DNA of 64,000 nucleotides, taken from positions 62,001-126,000 of the forward strand of contig NZ_FNBD01000005.1 in NCBI RefSeq assembly GCF_900102165.1, in the 5' to 3' direction. How positions within the stretch are numbered: position 1 is the first letter of the stretch; each line of letters opens with the position of its first letter. The DNA is from Cellulophaga baltica (GTDB lineage Bacteria; Bacteroidota; Bacteroidia; Flavobacteriales; Flavobacteriaceae). A program made the position numbers and the translations under genes. The notes beneath the pieces were generated by a model. It was given only the letters and a program-made list of their open reading frames with translations, was not told the origin of the DNA and ran no database searches. This document shows positions 37,554 to 46,423 of this stretch, in pieces.

Positions 37554-39119
37554 ATGAAATTTGAACCTCAAGACAGCTTTACCCATTCCCTACCTCAAGA
37601 CCCAATTTTGGAAAATACCAGACGCCAAGTAAGTGGCGCTTGTTATTCTTTGGCAACCCCAAAGAGAACAGCAAAGCCAGAATTGATTCACAGTTCTGAA
37701 GAAATGGCTTCTGAGCTAGGCATATCTGATGAGGAATTGAAGAGCACTTCTTTTTTAGAAATATTCACAGGAAATAAGATAGGCGAAAATTCTCGACCCT
37801 ATGCCATGTGTTATGGCGGTCATCAGTTTGGAAACTGGGCGGGACAATTAGGAGATGGTCGTGCTATTAATCTAGGAGAAAAGGTGTATAATGATAAACG
37901 GTGGACACTTCAATTAAAAGGCGCTGGAGAAACTCCATATTCCCGTACTGCCGATGGTTTGGCCGTATTAAGATCTTCTGTTCGAGAATACTTGTGCAGC
38001 GAAGCAATGTATCATTTAGGCATACCCACTACACGCGCACTTTCTATAGCCTTTACTGGTGATCAAGTATTGAGAGATGTCTTATACAATGGCAATCCCG
38101 ATTATGAAAAAGGCGCTGTTGTATCTAGAGTAGCACCTAGCTTTTTACGTTTTGGAAGCTATGAAATATTTAGCTCTAGACAAGACTACAAAACACTCAC
38201 TACTCTTGTTGATTACACCATAGCCCAATTTTTTCCGGAGATTAAAGACAGCTCAAAAGAAGGGTACATACAATTATTTAAAACAGTCGCTGAACGTACT
38301 TTAGAAATGATTATTCACTGGCAGCGTGTTGGTTTTGTACATGGCGTAATGAATACAGACAACATGTCTATTTTAGGGCTCACCATAGATTACGGCCCCT
38401 ATGGCTGGTTAGAAGGTTATGATGAAGGCTGGACACCAAATACTACAGACCGACAACACAAACGGTACAGGTATGGCAACCAACCTAATATTGGCTTATG
38501 GAACTTATACCAACTAGCAAATGCATTATACCCACTTGTTGAAGATGCAGAACCTTTTGAAGACGTTCTGGAGGCTTATAAAAATGATTATGCTGTAAAG
38601 TATGTAGCCATGATGAAAGATAAAATTGGTCTTTCTAGCACTGATGATGGTGATGCTGATTTATTAAGCGCCTTAGAAACCACTTTGCAGATTATTGAAA
38701 CAGATATGACCTTATTTTTTAGAAACTTAAGCTTAGTTACTAAAAATGATACAGTAGACAGTGTTTTAGCTAAAATAGAAATTTCTTTTTACACCCTAGA
38801 AGAATTAAAAGATGATGCCTTAGAAAAATGGAAAATTTGGTTTGATCTATATATAAAGCGATTGCAAAAAGAAACTACAGCTGATGAAGCACGAGCTTTA
38901 AAAATGAACGCAACAAACCCTAAGTATGTGCTGCGAAACTATATGGCGCAATTAGCTATTGACAAAGCAGATGAAAAAGATTATAGCTTAGTAGAGGAAT
39001 TATACACCTTATTAAAACACCCCTATGATGAACAACCAGAGTTTGAAAAATGGTTTGCTAAACGTCCAGAATGGGCAAGAAACAAAGTAGGTTGCTCTAT
39101 GCTATCGTGTAGTTCTTAA
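37554..39119 (+). CDS. selO: SelO/YdiU family protein adenylyltransferase
   Basis: The protein has 521 residues and the pseudokinase-like SelO fold. Landmarks include YGGHQFGNWAGQLGDGRA, LQLKGAGETPYSRTADG, RSSVREYLCSEAM, NTDNMSILGLTIDYGPYGW and the ending CSMLSCSS. In animals the third residue from the end is selenocysteine; here it is Cys519. SelO transfers AMP to Ser, Thr or Tyr of target proteins and is linked to redox stress. It appears monocistronic, with a terminator shared with the protease on the other strand. Confidence 0.93.
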   Translation: MKFEPQDSFTHSLPQDPILENTRRQVSGACYSLATPKRTAKPELIHSSEEMASELGISDEELKSTSFLEIFTGNKIGENSRPYAMCYGGHQFGNWAGQLGDGRAINLGEKVYNDKRWTLQLKGAGETPYSRTADGLAVLRSSVREYLCSEAMYHLGIPTTRALSIAFTGDQVLRDVLYNGNPDYEKGAVVSRVAPSFLRFGSYEIFSSRQDYKTLTTLVDYTIAQFFPEIKDSSKEGYIQLFKTVAERTLEMIIHWQRVGFVHGVMNTDNMSILGLTIDYGPYGWLEGYDEGWTPNTTDRQHKRYRYGNQPNIGLWNLYQLANALYPLVEDAEPFEDVLEAYKNDYAVKYVAMMKDKIGLSSTDDGDADLLSALETTLQIIETDMTLFFRNLSLVTKNDTVDSVLAKIEISFYTLEELKDDALEKWKIWFDLYIKRLQKETTADEARALKMNATNPKYVLRNYMAQLAIDKADEKDYSLVEELYTLLKHPYDEQPEFEKWFAKRPEWARNKVGCSMLSCSS

Positions 39120-39122
39120 AAC

Positions 39123-39155
39123 AAAAAAAGCCGTTCATGTAGAACGGCTTTTTTT
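39123..39155. terminator. Bidirectional terminator between selO and the processing protease
   Basis: A 14-bp stem with A and T tails (AAAAAAAGCCGTTC, loop ATGTA, GAACGGCTTTTTTT) sits between the two convergent genes, 3 bases beyond selO and 14 bases beyond the protease gene. Confidence 0.93.
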
Positions 39156-39169
39156 GTTTATAATTTAAT

Positions 39170-41308
39170 CTAATTTTTTATCTTCTGATTATGCTTATTA
39201 ACACTTGCAAGCTTTCCTGATTTTAAAGAATTATCTTTTAGATCTTCTAAAACATTTACCGCCTCTTCTACATAAACATCTTTTACAAGATCTTCATGCC
39301 AACGTTGGCGCTTTTGTCTTAAGACAGAATCTTGCGTAAACAAACTCTCTTCATATTTTAAAGACTCAAAGGTTAATTTAGAATCATAAGCAGAAAGGGT
39401 TTTAAAATATTTAGACTTCTCTAAACTCTTCGCTTCATCTTCCTTATAATCTATATAATTTAAAGATACTACGGTTTCATTCTGTTGCTCTTTTAACCAT
39501 TTAGCATTCTCCTCTATTAATTTTATTTGAGGGTTTTGAGCCATACGCTTATTACTATTAGAAACGGTAGATTCATAATCTATATGACCATCCCAAGGCG
39601 TATAGTTTGCCGGAGATATTTTATCCCAGGCAAGTGGGTTTTGCTGATCACGCTCTCCTAAATCTATATAGCTATACTTGTCTGGTACCACAACATCAGA
39701 TTTTACACCTTCTAATTGGGTAGACCCACCATTAATTCTATAGAATTTTTGCGTTGTTAATTTAATAGCTCCTAAATCTCCATGCTCATTACTACGCACA
39801 ATTCTATCTAAAGGAATTACATTTTGCACAGTTCCTTTACCAAAGGTTTGTTTACTACCTATAACAACAGCTCTTTTATAATCTTGCATTGCTGCTGCTA
39901 AAATCTCAGAAGCAGAAGCTGATAATTCATTTACAAGGATTACTAAAGGTCCATCCCATTGGATGCGATCATCAACATCATCATGAACTTCTTTTTGATC
40001 ATCATTAGAACGCACTTGAACAATTGGTCCGTTTTTAATAAACAAGCCAGCCATTTCCACAACCGTTTTTAAAGATCCTCCTCCATTGTCTCTTAAATCT
40101 AAGATCAATCCTTCGGCACCTTCTTCTTTTAAACGTTCTACTTCTTTTTCAACATCAGAAGCTGCATTTCTCTCCCCTTCATAATCATCAAAACTCACGT
40201 AAAATTGTGGAAGATTAATAATTCCGAATTTTTCGTTTCCTTTTATAATATTAGCAGATTTCGCAAAGGTCTCTTCGATCTCCACAACATCTCTTGTAAT
40301 AGAAACTACTTCTGTAGTACCATCTACTTTACGCATTGTCAAATCTACAATAGTACCTTTGGCACCTTTTATTAATTTTATGGCATCATCCAGTCTCATT
40401 TCTACGATACTTACAGGAGTTTCTCCATGCTGACCTACTTTAATGATTTCGTCTCCCACTTCAATTTGGCGATCTCTCCATACGGGACCACCAGAAATAA
40501 TTTCAACTATTTTAACACCATCTTGTTTTTTCTGTAATCGAGCACCAATACCTTCAAATTTCCCTGACATTCTGGTGTCAAATTTTTCTTTTTCCTCTGG
40601 TGCAAAATAGAAAGTATGAGGATCAAACTCTTCTACAATCGTATTAATATATTGTACAAACCAATCTTTACGTTCTAAATCAGAAACAAAATCAAAAAAT
40701 TCATCTAAGGTTTCTTCCGTATCTACACGTGCTTCCTTTTCTGCTTCTTTTAAATTAATTTTTTTCTTATTATCTTTTTCGTCTACTTTTATTTTAGAGT
40801 CATAATTCCCCAAAGTAGCATACTTCAATTGTTTTCTCCAACGTTCTTTTAAATCAGACCTAGAACCTACAAAATTTTGCTTTTCATAGTCCATATCAAT
40901 ATTTTCCTGAGCAGAATAATCAAAGGGATCAGAAAGAACTTCTTTATAAATACCTTTAGCTTCTTTCATACGAACCATTAAACGTTCGTAAACCGCATTA
41001 AAAAATGTGATGTCCGTATTTTTTATCTGATCATCAATCTGAAATTTATACTGCTCAAAATCTTTGATATCACTTTCTAAAAAATATCTTTTTGTTGGGT
41101 CTAATCCATTAATAAAATCTTCAAAAACCTCTACGGAGAAATCGTCATCTATATTTTTAGGATCGTAATGACCTTTTTCAAGAACATAAGTGATCAGATC
41201 TAATAAAAGTTTATCCTTATCGTCATTTTCGAAAGATTTATTTGTAAAACTGCACGATGCTACCGCAAATAGCATCATTAAAAGTGCGTAGGCTAATTTA
41301 TTCTTCAT
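39170..41308 (-). CDS. prc: C-terminal processing (tail-specific) protease, S41A family
   Basis: The protein has 712 residues. Signal peptide MKNKLAYALLMMLFAVASCSF has a possible lipobox (Cys19), so it may be lipid-anchored in the periplasm. An N-terminal helical domain leads to a PDZ domain (EGIGARLQKKQDGVKIVEIISGGP) and then the protease core. The core has the catalytic Ser in NELSASASEILAAA and Lys in GSKQTFGKGTVQ. A C-terminal extension follows, as in Prc/Tsp. It trims periplasmic proteins and affects envelope turnover. Divergent from surE. Confidence 0.92.
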   Translation of the reverse strand: MKNKLAYALLMMLFAVASCSFTNKSFENDDKDKLLLDLITYVLEKGHYDPKNIDDDFSVEVFEDFINGLDPTKRYFLESDIKDFEQYKFQIDDQIKNTDITFFNAVYERLMVRMKEAKGIYKEVLSDPFDYSAQENIDMDYEKQNFVGSRSDLKERWRKQLKYATLGNYDSKIKVDEKDNKKKINLKEAEKEARVDTEETLDEFFDFVSDLERKDWFVQYINTIVEEFDPHTFYFAPEEKEKFDTRMSGKFEGIGARLQKKQDGVKIVEIISGGPVWRDRQIEVGDEIIKVGQHGETPVSIVEMRLDDAIKLIKGAKGTIVDLTMRKVDGTTEVVSITRDVVEIEETFAKSANIIKGNEKFGIINLPQFYVSFDDYEGERNAASDVEKEVERLKEEGAEGLILDLRDNGGGSLKTVVEMAGLFIKNGPIVQVRSNDDQKEVHDDVDDRIQWDGPLVILVNELSASASEILAAAMQDYKRAVVIGSKQTFGKGTVQNVIPLDRIVRSNEHGDLGAIKLTTQKFYRINGGSTQLEGVKSDVVVPDKYSYIDLGERDQQNPLAWDKISPANYTPWDGHIDYESTVSNSNKRMAQNPQIKLIEENAKWLKEQQNETVVSLNYIDYKEDEAKSLEKSKYFKTLSAYDSKLTFESLKYEESLFTQDSVLRQKRQRWHEDLVKDVYVEEAVNVLEDLKDNSLKSGKLASVNKHNQKIKN

Positions 41309-41393
41309 CTACTTATTATTTAATCAATCTCAGCATTATTATCACTGTTTTGCTCCAATACTTATTGAGTTCTCTAAGATACTGAAAAAACCG

Positions 41394-41412
41394 TGCCAGT
41401 ATAATATTGGCA
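41394..41412. promoter_or_regulatory. Near-perfect 19-base palindrome between prc and surE, candidate operator
   Basis: TGCCAGTATAATATTGGCA is symmetric in eight of nine base pairs about A41403 (mismatch G41399/T41407). It lies between divergent genes, 77 bases before the surE start. Regulator unknown. Confidence 0.3.
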
Positions 41413-41488
41413 ATCTAAATTTTTTGTTAAACAGTTTATCGGACATATCTTAATGAAAAACGTATTTTTACAATATAAATTATGTGGA

Positions 41489-42268
41489 ATGAAAAAACCT
41501 TTGATTTTAGTTACAAATGATGACGGAATAACCGCACCTGGTTTGAGAGCATTAGTAAGTTTCGTGAAAGAAATCGGCGAAGTTGTGGTGGTAGCACCAG
41601 ACAGTCCGCAATCTGGTATGGGCCACGCTATAACTATAGATAACCTGTTGTATTCTAAGAAAATGACGCTCGATTTAGATCAAGATGAAAGCACTGTAGA
41701 ATATAGCTGCAGTGGTACTCCTGCCGATTGCGTTAAATTAGGCTTACAAGAATTACTAGATAGAAAACCAGATTTATGTGTGAGTGGTATTAACCATGGA
41801 TCTAATTCTTCTATTAATGTGATCTATTCTGGCACCATGAGTGCTGCCATAGAGGCAGGAATAGAAGGCATACCTGCCATTGGTTTTTCTTTGTGTGACT
41901 ATAAATGGGAAGCAGATTTTTCTCCTGCGAAAAATTTTATACAACAAATTATTCGAGAAGCTTTAGAAAATGGCATTCCAACTGGCGTAGTATTGAATGT
42001 AAATATTCCTAAGCTTGAAGCAAAAAAGATAAAAGGAATTAAAATTTGCAGACAGGCTAGAGCCAACTGGAAAGAAAAATTTGACAAAAGAACTAGCCCT
42101 ACTGGAAAAGAATATTACTGGTTAACGGGAGAATTTGAATTGTTGGACAAGGGCGAAGATACGGATGAATGGGCCTTAGCAAATGGTTTTATCTCTGTAG
42201 TCCCTACACAATTTGATTTAACCGCACACCATGCCATCCAAACCATAAATAATTGGAAATTAAACTAA
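41489..42268 (+). CDS. surE: 5'/3'-nucleotidase SurE
   Basis: The start MKKPLILVTNDDGITAPGL places the metal-binding NDD at the usual N-terminal position. An upstream in-frame ATG at 41453 adds 12 residues and is less likely. Further SurE motifs are VVVAPDSPQSGMGHAIT, YSCSGTPADCVKLGL and SGINHGSNSSINVIYSGTMSAA. The 259-residue protein dephosphorylates nucleoside 5'- and 3'-monophosphates. The stop overlaps the next start (TAATG). Confidence 0.94.
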   Translation: MKKPLILVTNDDGITAPGLRALVSFVKEIGEVVVVAPDSPQSGMGHAITIDNLLYSKKMTLDLDQDESTVEYSCSGTPADCVKLGLQELLDRKPDLCVSGINHGSNSSINVIYSGTMSAAIEAGIEGIPAIGFSLCDYKWEADFSPAKNFIQQIIREALENGIPTGVVLNVNIPKLEAKKIKGIKICRQARANWKEKFDKRTSPTGKEYYWLTGEFELLDKGEDTDEWALANGFISVVPTQFDLTAHHAIQTINNWKLN

Positions 42269-42549
42269 TGAATAAAAAAGAAATACTTATTGGTTTTGTT
42301 ATCGGAATTATAGCAAATACCATCGGCACGCTTTTATATATTATTATTTTTTCAGAATTAAGTATTAAAGAAACCTATCTAGCTGCTGTTTCGCAAGGGC
42401 ATGTTGGGAGTTTGCTTGCTCTTGGAGCAGTCTTAAACCTAGCAGCATTCTTTGGCTTTTTAAAAATAAAGCGCGATTTAAGAGCTAGAGGAGTTTTGAT
42501 TGCCACCCTACTTACCGCTTTGTTAATTATGTATTACAAGATTTTTTAA
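42268..42549 (+). CDS. Small hydrophobic membrane protein, function unknown
   Basis: The protein has about 93 residues starting MNKKEILIGFVIGIIANTIG. A longer frame from 42253 would start inside surE. Three membrane helices are predicted (ILIGFVIGIIANTIGTLLYIII, GSLLALGAVLNLAAFFGFL, LIATLLTALLIMYY) with a short basic loop (KIKRDLRARG). It is translationally coupled to surE and lies 60 bases before lpxB. It resembles small conserved Flavobacteriaceae membrane proteins without assigned function. Confidence 0.75.
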   Translation: MNKKEILIGFVIGIIANTIGTLLYIIIFSELSIKETYLAAVSQGHVGSLLALGAVLNLAAFFGFLKIKRDLRARGVLIATLLTALLIMYYKIF

Positions 42550-42609
42550 GGTGATTTCTTTGCGTTATATAGATTCAAAATCTGCCTATTACCTTTAATT
42601 TAAAAACAG

Positions 42610-43728
42610 ATGAAATATTACATCATTGCAGGAGAAGCTTCGGGCGACTTACATGGTTCTAATTTAATTAAAGCACTGAAACAAAAAGATTCAGAGGCCA
42701 ATATTAGATGTTGGGGAGGAAACTTAATGCAAGAGGCTGGCGGAACTTTAGCAAAACATTATAAGGAACTTGCCTTTATGGGTTTTATTGAGGTAATTAC
42801 GAACATCAATACCATTTTCAAAAATATAAGTTTCTGCAAAGAAGATATTGCCTTATTTAACCCTGACGTAATTGTATTTATTGATTACTCTGGTTTTAAC
42901 TTACGCATTGCTAAATGGGCTAAAGAAGCAGGTTTTAGGACCAACTATTATATTGCACCACAAATTTGGGCATCTAGAGAAAGACGCATTGCGAAGATCA
43001 AAACTACTATTGATGAAATGTATGTGACGCTACCTTTTGAGAAAGAATTTTATGAAGAGAAACATCATTTCTCTGTAAATTTCGTTGGCCACCCCTTAAT
43101 TGATGAAATCGCACAAGCTCCAAAAATTAACGTTGCTGCTTTTAAAAAAGAATACAACCTAGACCAAGAGAAGCCAATTATCGCATTATTACCAGGAAGC
43201 AGAAAGCAAGAGGTCTCTAAAATGTTAGCGGTGATGCTTTCTGTCGCCGAGAAATTTGACACCTATCAATTTGTAATTGCTGGAGCACCAAGTTTAGACC
43301 AAGAGTTCTATGCGCCATTTTTAAAAAAATCAAACATCAGCTTAATTGCCAACCAAACCTATGGTATTTTACAAATAGCACATGCCGCATTGGTAACAAG
43401 TGGAACCGCTACACTAGAAACTGCATTATTTAAAGTACCACAAGTGGTTTGTTATAAAGGTAATTGGATTTCTTATCAAATTGCAAAACGAATAATTACA
43501 TTGAAATATATTTCGTTAGTAAATTTAATCATGGATAAAGAGGTGGTAAAAGAATTGATACAAGATGCCTTAACCACCAAAAACCTTACGGCAGAATTAA
43601 CAAAAATTTTAAATCCTGAAACCCGAAAAATTGTCTTGAATAACTACGAAAAACTAGAAGAAAAGCTTGGTGGAACAGGCGCTAGTGCAAAAACCGCGAG
43701 CCTCATTATCAGTAACTTAATAAAATAA
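42610..43728 (+). CDS. lpxB: Lipid-A-disaccharide synthase LpxB
   Basis: The protein has 372 residues of the GT19 family. Landmarks are IIAGEASGDLHGSNLI, RCWGGNLMQEAGG, LAFMGFIEVI, VGHPLIDEI and LLPGSRKQEV. LpxB joins UDP-diacylglucosamine to lipid X, the committed disaccharide step of lipid A synthesis on the inner membrane. Fits with lptE and lptC elsewhere in the window as an LPS-producing cell. Confidence 0.96.
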   Translation: MKYYIIAGEASGDLHGSNLIKALKQKDSEANIRCWGGNLMQEAGGTLAKHYKELAFMGFIEVITNINTIFKNISFCKEDIALFNPDVIVFIDYSGFNLRIAKWAKEAGFRTNYYIAPQIWASRERRIAKIKTTIDEMYVTLPFEKEFYEEKHHFSVNFVGHPLIDEIAQAPKINVAAFKKEYNLDQEKPIIALLPGSRKQEVSKMLAVMLSVAEKFDTYQFVIAGAPSLDQEFYAPFLKKSNISLIANQTYGILQIAHAALVTSGTATLETALFKVPQVVCYKGNWISYQIAKRIITLKYISLVNLIMDKEVVKELIQDALTTKNLTAELTKILNPETRKIVLNNYEKLEEKLGGTGASAKTASLIISNLIK

Positions 43729-43787
43729 AAATCAATTTTTTATTAAAAGAACGTTAAGACATGCGGCTATCATTCACTTTAATTCTT

Positions 43788-43795
43788 TAAATTTG
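43788..43795 (+). promoter_or_regulatory. Possible -7 promoter box for the NlpC/P60 gene
   Basis: TAAATTTG fits TAnnTTTG, 26 bases before the ATG at 43822. No -33 TTG seen. Confidence 0.45.
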
Positions 43796-43821
43796 AATTT
43801 AGAGTCCCATATTTCTCAACC

Positions 43822-44391
43822 ATGAATCGTAAAATTTTTTACCTATTTTTAGTTGTATTAGCTACTAGCTGCGGCGCAAAAAAAAGCACTTCCAACAATC
43901 GCAATACTGACGCCAGAAAAATTACCGTAGAAGCTAATAAATCGGAAACTAAAGCTACTACAGCAAGTAGTTTACCCCGTGCAAATTCTGAATCACCAAG
44001 ATATCATAGCGTTGCAGAATCTGTTATAAGTTCTGCCTTAGCATTTACAGGTACCCGTTATAAATATGGCGGAACTACCAAAAAAGGAATGGATTGCTCT
44101 GGATTATTATATGTTGCTTTTGCTGATCAAGATATTTCCATACCGCGAACCTCTTACGTTATTGCCGAAGAAGGAAAAGACATTCGAGTAAAAGATGTAG
44201 ATAAAGGCGATTTACTTTTTTTCAAAACGAGTAAACGATCTAAGAGAATAAACCATGTTGGCCTTGTGGTTTCTGTTGATGACGATGGCATAAAATTTAT
44301 TCACTCTACGACCTCTAGAGGAGTCATAGTATCTTCCTTGAAGGAAGGATATTGGAATTATGCTTTTGTAAAAGCAACAAGAATATTATAA
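43822..44391 (+). CDS. NlpC/P60 (C40) peptidoglycan endopeptidase lipoprotein
   Basis: The protein has 189 residues. Lipoprotein signal MNRKIFYLFLVVLATSCGAK has Cys17 as the lipid site. After a Ser/Thr-rich linker the NlpC/P60 domain has the catalytic triad Cys92 (GMDCSGLL), His145 (INHVGLVV) and His161 (FIHSTT). These enzymes cleave peptide stems of peptidoglycan. It is 13 bases from comEC, so likely co-transcribed. Confidence 0.9.
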   Translation: MNRKIFYLFLVVLATSCGAKKSTSNNRNTDARKITVEANKSETKATTASSLPRANSESPRYHSVAESVISSALAFTGTRYKYGGTTKKGMDCSGLLYVAFADQDISIPRTSYVIAEEGKDIRVKDVDKGDLLFFKTSKRSKRINHVGLVVSVDDDGIKFIHSTTSRGVIVSSLKEGYWNYAFVKATRIL

Positions 44392-44404
44392 CTAATTAAC
44401 GCCT

Positions 44405-46423
44405 ATGCAGCTCCTGAAATTTGTGCCAATAAAATTGACACTTTTTTTAGTTGCAGGAATTCTTTTTGGGAGATTTATTGAAACCTCCATTAGCATACCA
44501 TTAATAGCTACGATCTCTACCCTTATCGTAGTAGCCATTTTACTTTATACCACAAGAAAAATAAAAAGTGTTCTTTTTGGAAGCGCAGTACTACTTCTAA
44601 CCTCTTGTATTGGATTTTTAGCAATTACATTAGCCAATCCCATAAACACCCCTAATCATTACGCTAAAATCTCTAATACCGGCAGTAAAGAGCTTCGGAT
44701 TAAAATAACAGAAGTATTAAAACCAAATTCGTTTTCGAGACGCTATTTTGCAACGATTCTTGAAGCAGATAAAAGAAGAACAACAGGGAAGATTATACTA
44801 TCCATTAAAAAAGATAGTAGCTCTCAAGGTTTAAAGGTTGATGACGAGCTTATCACCTTCAATACGTTATCAAGCGTTAAAGTACCACTAAACCCCCATC
44901 AATTTAATTACAAAAAATACTTGAAAGGCTTAGGCGTATTTGATCAACTCTACACAACCTCTGCTGAATGCATCCTTCTAAAAGATTCAAAAAGTACTCT
45001 ATATGGCCATGCAGCCCATTGGAGAGCTACCATCATCACAAAACTAAAAGAACAAAATTTCACTCCAGAAAACCTTAGTGTTATTCAAGCCTTATTATTA
45101 GGGCAACGAAATGATATTTCTGAAGAAACTTATGACAATTATAAAGACGCAGGAGCCATTCATATATTAGCGCTATCTGGTTTACATATTGGCATCTTAC
45201 TTCTTATTCTTCAGTTTCTCTTACAGCCCTTAGAACGTTTACCGCACGGAAAGAAAATAAAATTAGTAGTAATCCTCCTCTTCCTATGGAGCTTCGCCCT
45301 ACTTGCAGGCCTATCTGCATCAATTGTGAGAGCCGTTACTATGTTTTCATTCCTTGCTTATGCCATGTTCTTAAACCGGCCCACCAACAGCTTTAATATA
45401 CTTGCGCTATCGCTTTTCTTTATTCTACTAATACAACCAAATTATCTTTTTCAAGTAGGATTTCAAATGAGTTATGCTGCCGTATTTGCTATCCTATGGA
45501 TCTATCCAATGTTACAACGATTCTGGTTTCCTAAGAATAAAATCGTAAAATACTTTTGGCAGTTATTAAGTGTAAGTATTGCGGCGCAGCTAGGAGTGCT
45601 CCCCATCAGCTTATTCTATTTTCACCAATTCCCGGGACTCTTTTTCGTTGCCAATCTATTAATTATTCCATTTTTGGGAATTATACTAGGTATCGGTATT
45701 GTCATCATTATCTTATCCCTTACAAATACCTTACCTGCATTTGTTGCAGATGCTTACAATACAATCCTTAGCTATATGAATTTTATAGTACGATGGATTG
45801 CCCATCAAGATACTTTTGTTTTTAAAGGCATTTCTTTTGATTTCTTACAGTTACTGGTGCTTTACAGTCTTACATTCCTAATTGTTATTGCTTTTAGCTC
45901 CAAAAGACACAAGGTGATTGTTGCTTTTCTCATAGGACTTATTGCGCTGCAATCATACACTTTCTTTTTAAAATACAAGGCTAGCACTACTCATGAAAGT
46001 ATGGTACTTCATCAATCTAGAGCTACAGGAATTTTAGAAAAAACAGGAACAAGTTTACACCTTTTGAGTACGAATGCCACCGCGTTTGAATATACACTCA
46101 AAAATTATCAAATAGAAGAACGGATAGAAACCTTTGCTATAGATACGTTAAGGAACAGCTATCTTTTAGAAGGTAAGAGAATTGCGATTATAGACAGCTT
46201 AGCTATTTACCCGAGCCATAAACACAGTACAATTCTTTTGACCCAATCTCCTAACCTAAATTTAGAACGCTTAATAGATTCTATACAACCCCTAGAGCTT
46301 ATAGCAGACGGAAGCAATTACAGAAGTGATGTAGCCCGATGGAAAGCCACTTGTATAAAAAGAAAACTCCCTTTTCACGACACCGGTGAAAAGGGAGCTT
46401 ATTATTTAAAACAGAAAGACTAA
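44405..46423 (+). CDS. comEC: ComEC/Rec2 family DNA-uptake membrane protein
   Basis: The protein has 672 residues. An N-terminal OB-like/DUF4131 region precedes the competence domain (IQALLLGQRNDISEETYDNYKDAGAIHILALSGLHIGILL; GLSASIVRAVTMFSFLAYAMFLNRP). It has about ten membrane helices. The C-terminal metallo-beta-lactamase-like domain of long ComEC proteins is shortened. Only the tail of that fold is visible (LELIADGSNYRSDVARWK, then DTGEKGAYYL), without HxHxDH. Its last codons overlap the terminator and stop codon of the opposite peptide transporter gene. Confidence 0.88.
   Translation: MQLLKFVPIKLTLFLVAGILFGRFIETSISIPLIATISTLIVVAILLYTTRKIKSVLFGSAVLLLTSCIGFLAITLANPINTPNHYAKISNTGSKELRIKITEVLKPNSFSRRYFATILEADKRRTTGKIILSIKKDSSSQGLKVDDELITFNTLSSVKVPLNPHQFNYKKYLKGLGVFDQLYTTSAECILLKDSKSTLYGHAAHWRATIITKLKEQNFTPENLSVIQALLLGQRNDISEETYDNYKDAGAIHILALSGLHIGILLLILQFLLQPLERLPHGKKIKLVVILLFLWSFALLAGLSASIVRAVTMFSFLAYAMFLNRPTNSFNILALSLFFILLIQPNYLFQVGFQMSYAAVFAILWIYPMLQRFWFPKNKIVKYFWQLLSVSIAAQLGVLPISLFYFHQFPGLFFVANLLIIPFLGIILGIGIVIIILSLTNTLPAFVADAYNTILSYMNFIVRWIAHQDTFVFKGISFDFLQLLVLYSLTFLIVIAFSSKRHKVIVAFLIGLIALQSYTFFLKYKASTTHESMVLHQSRATGILEKTGTSLHLLSTNATAFEYTLKNYQIEERIETFAIDTLRNSYLLEGKRIAIIDSLAIYPSHKHSTILLTQSPNLNLERLIDSIQPLELIADGSNYRSDVARWKATCIKRKLPFHDTGEKGAYYLKQKD
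46357..46397 (-). terminator. Terminator of the POT transporter gene, lying inside comEC
   Basis: A 12-bp stem (CTCCCTTTTCAC at 46367-46378, GTGAAAAGGGAG at 46386-46397, 7-base spacer) is followed on the minus strand by TTTTCTTTTT. It lies 23 bases past the transporter's stop codon, within the comEC 3' coding region. Confidence 0.75.
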
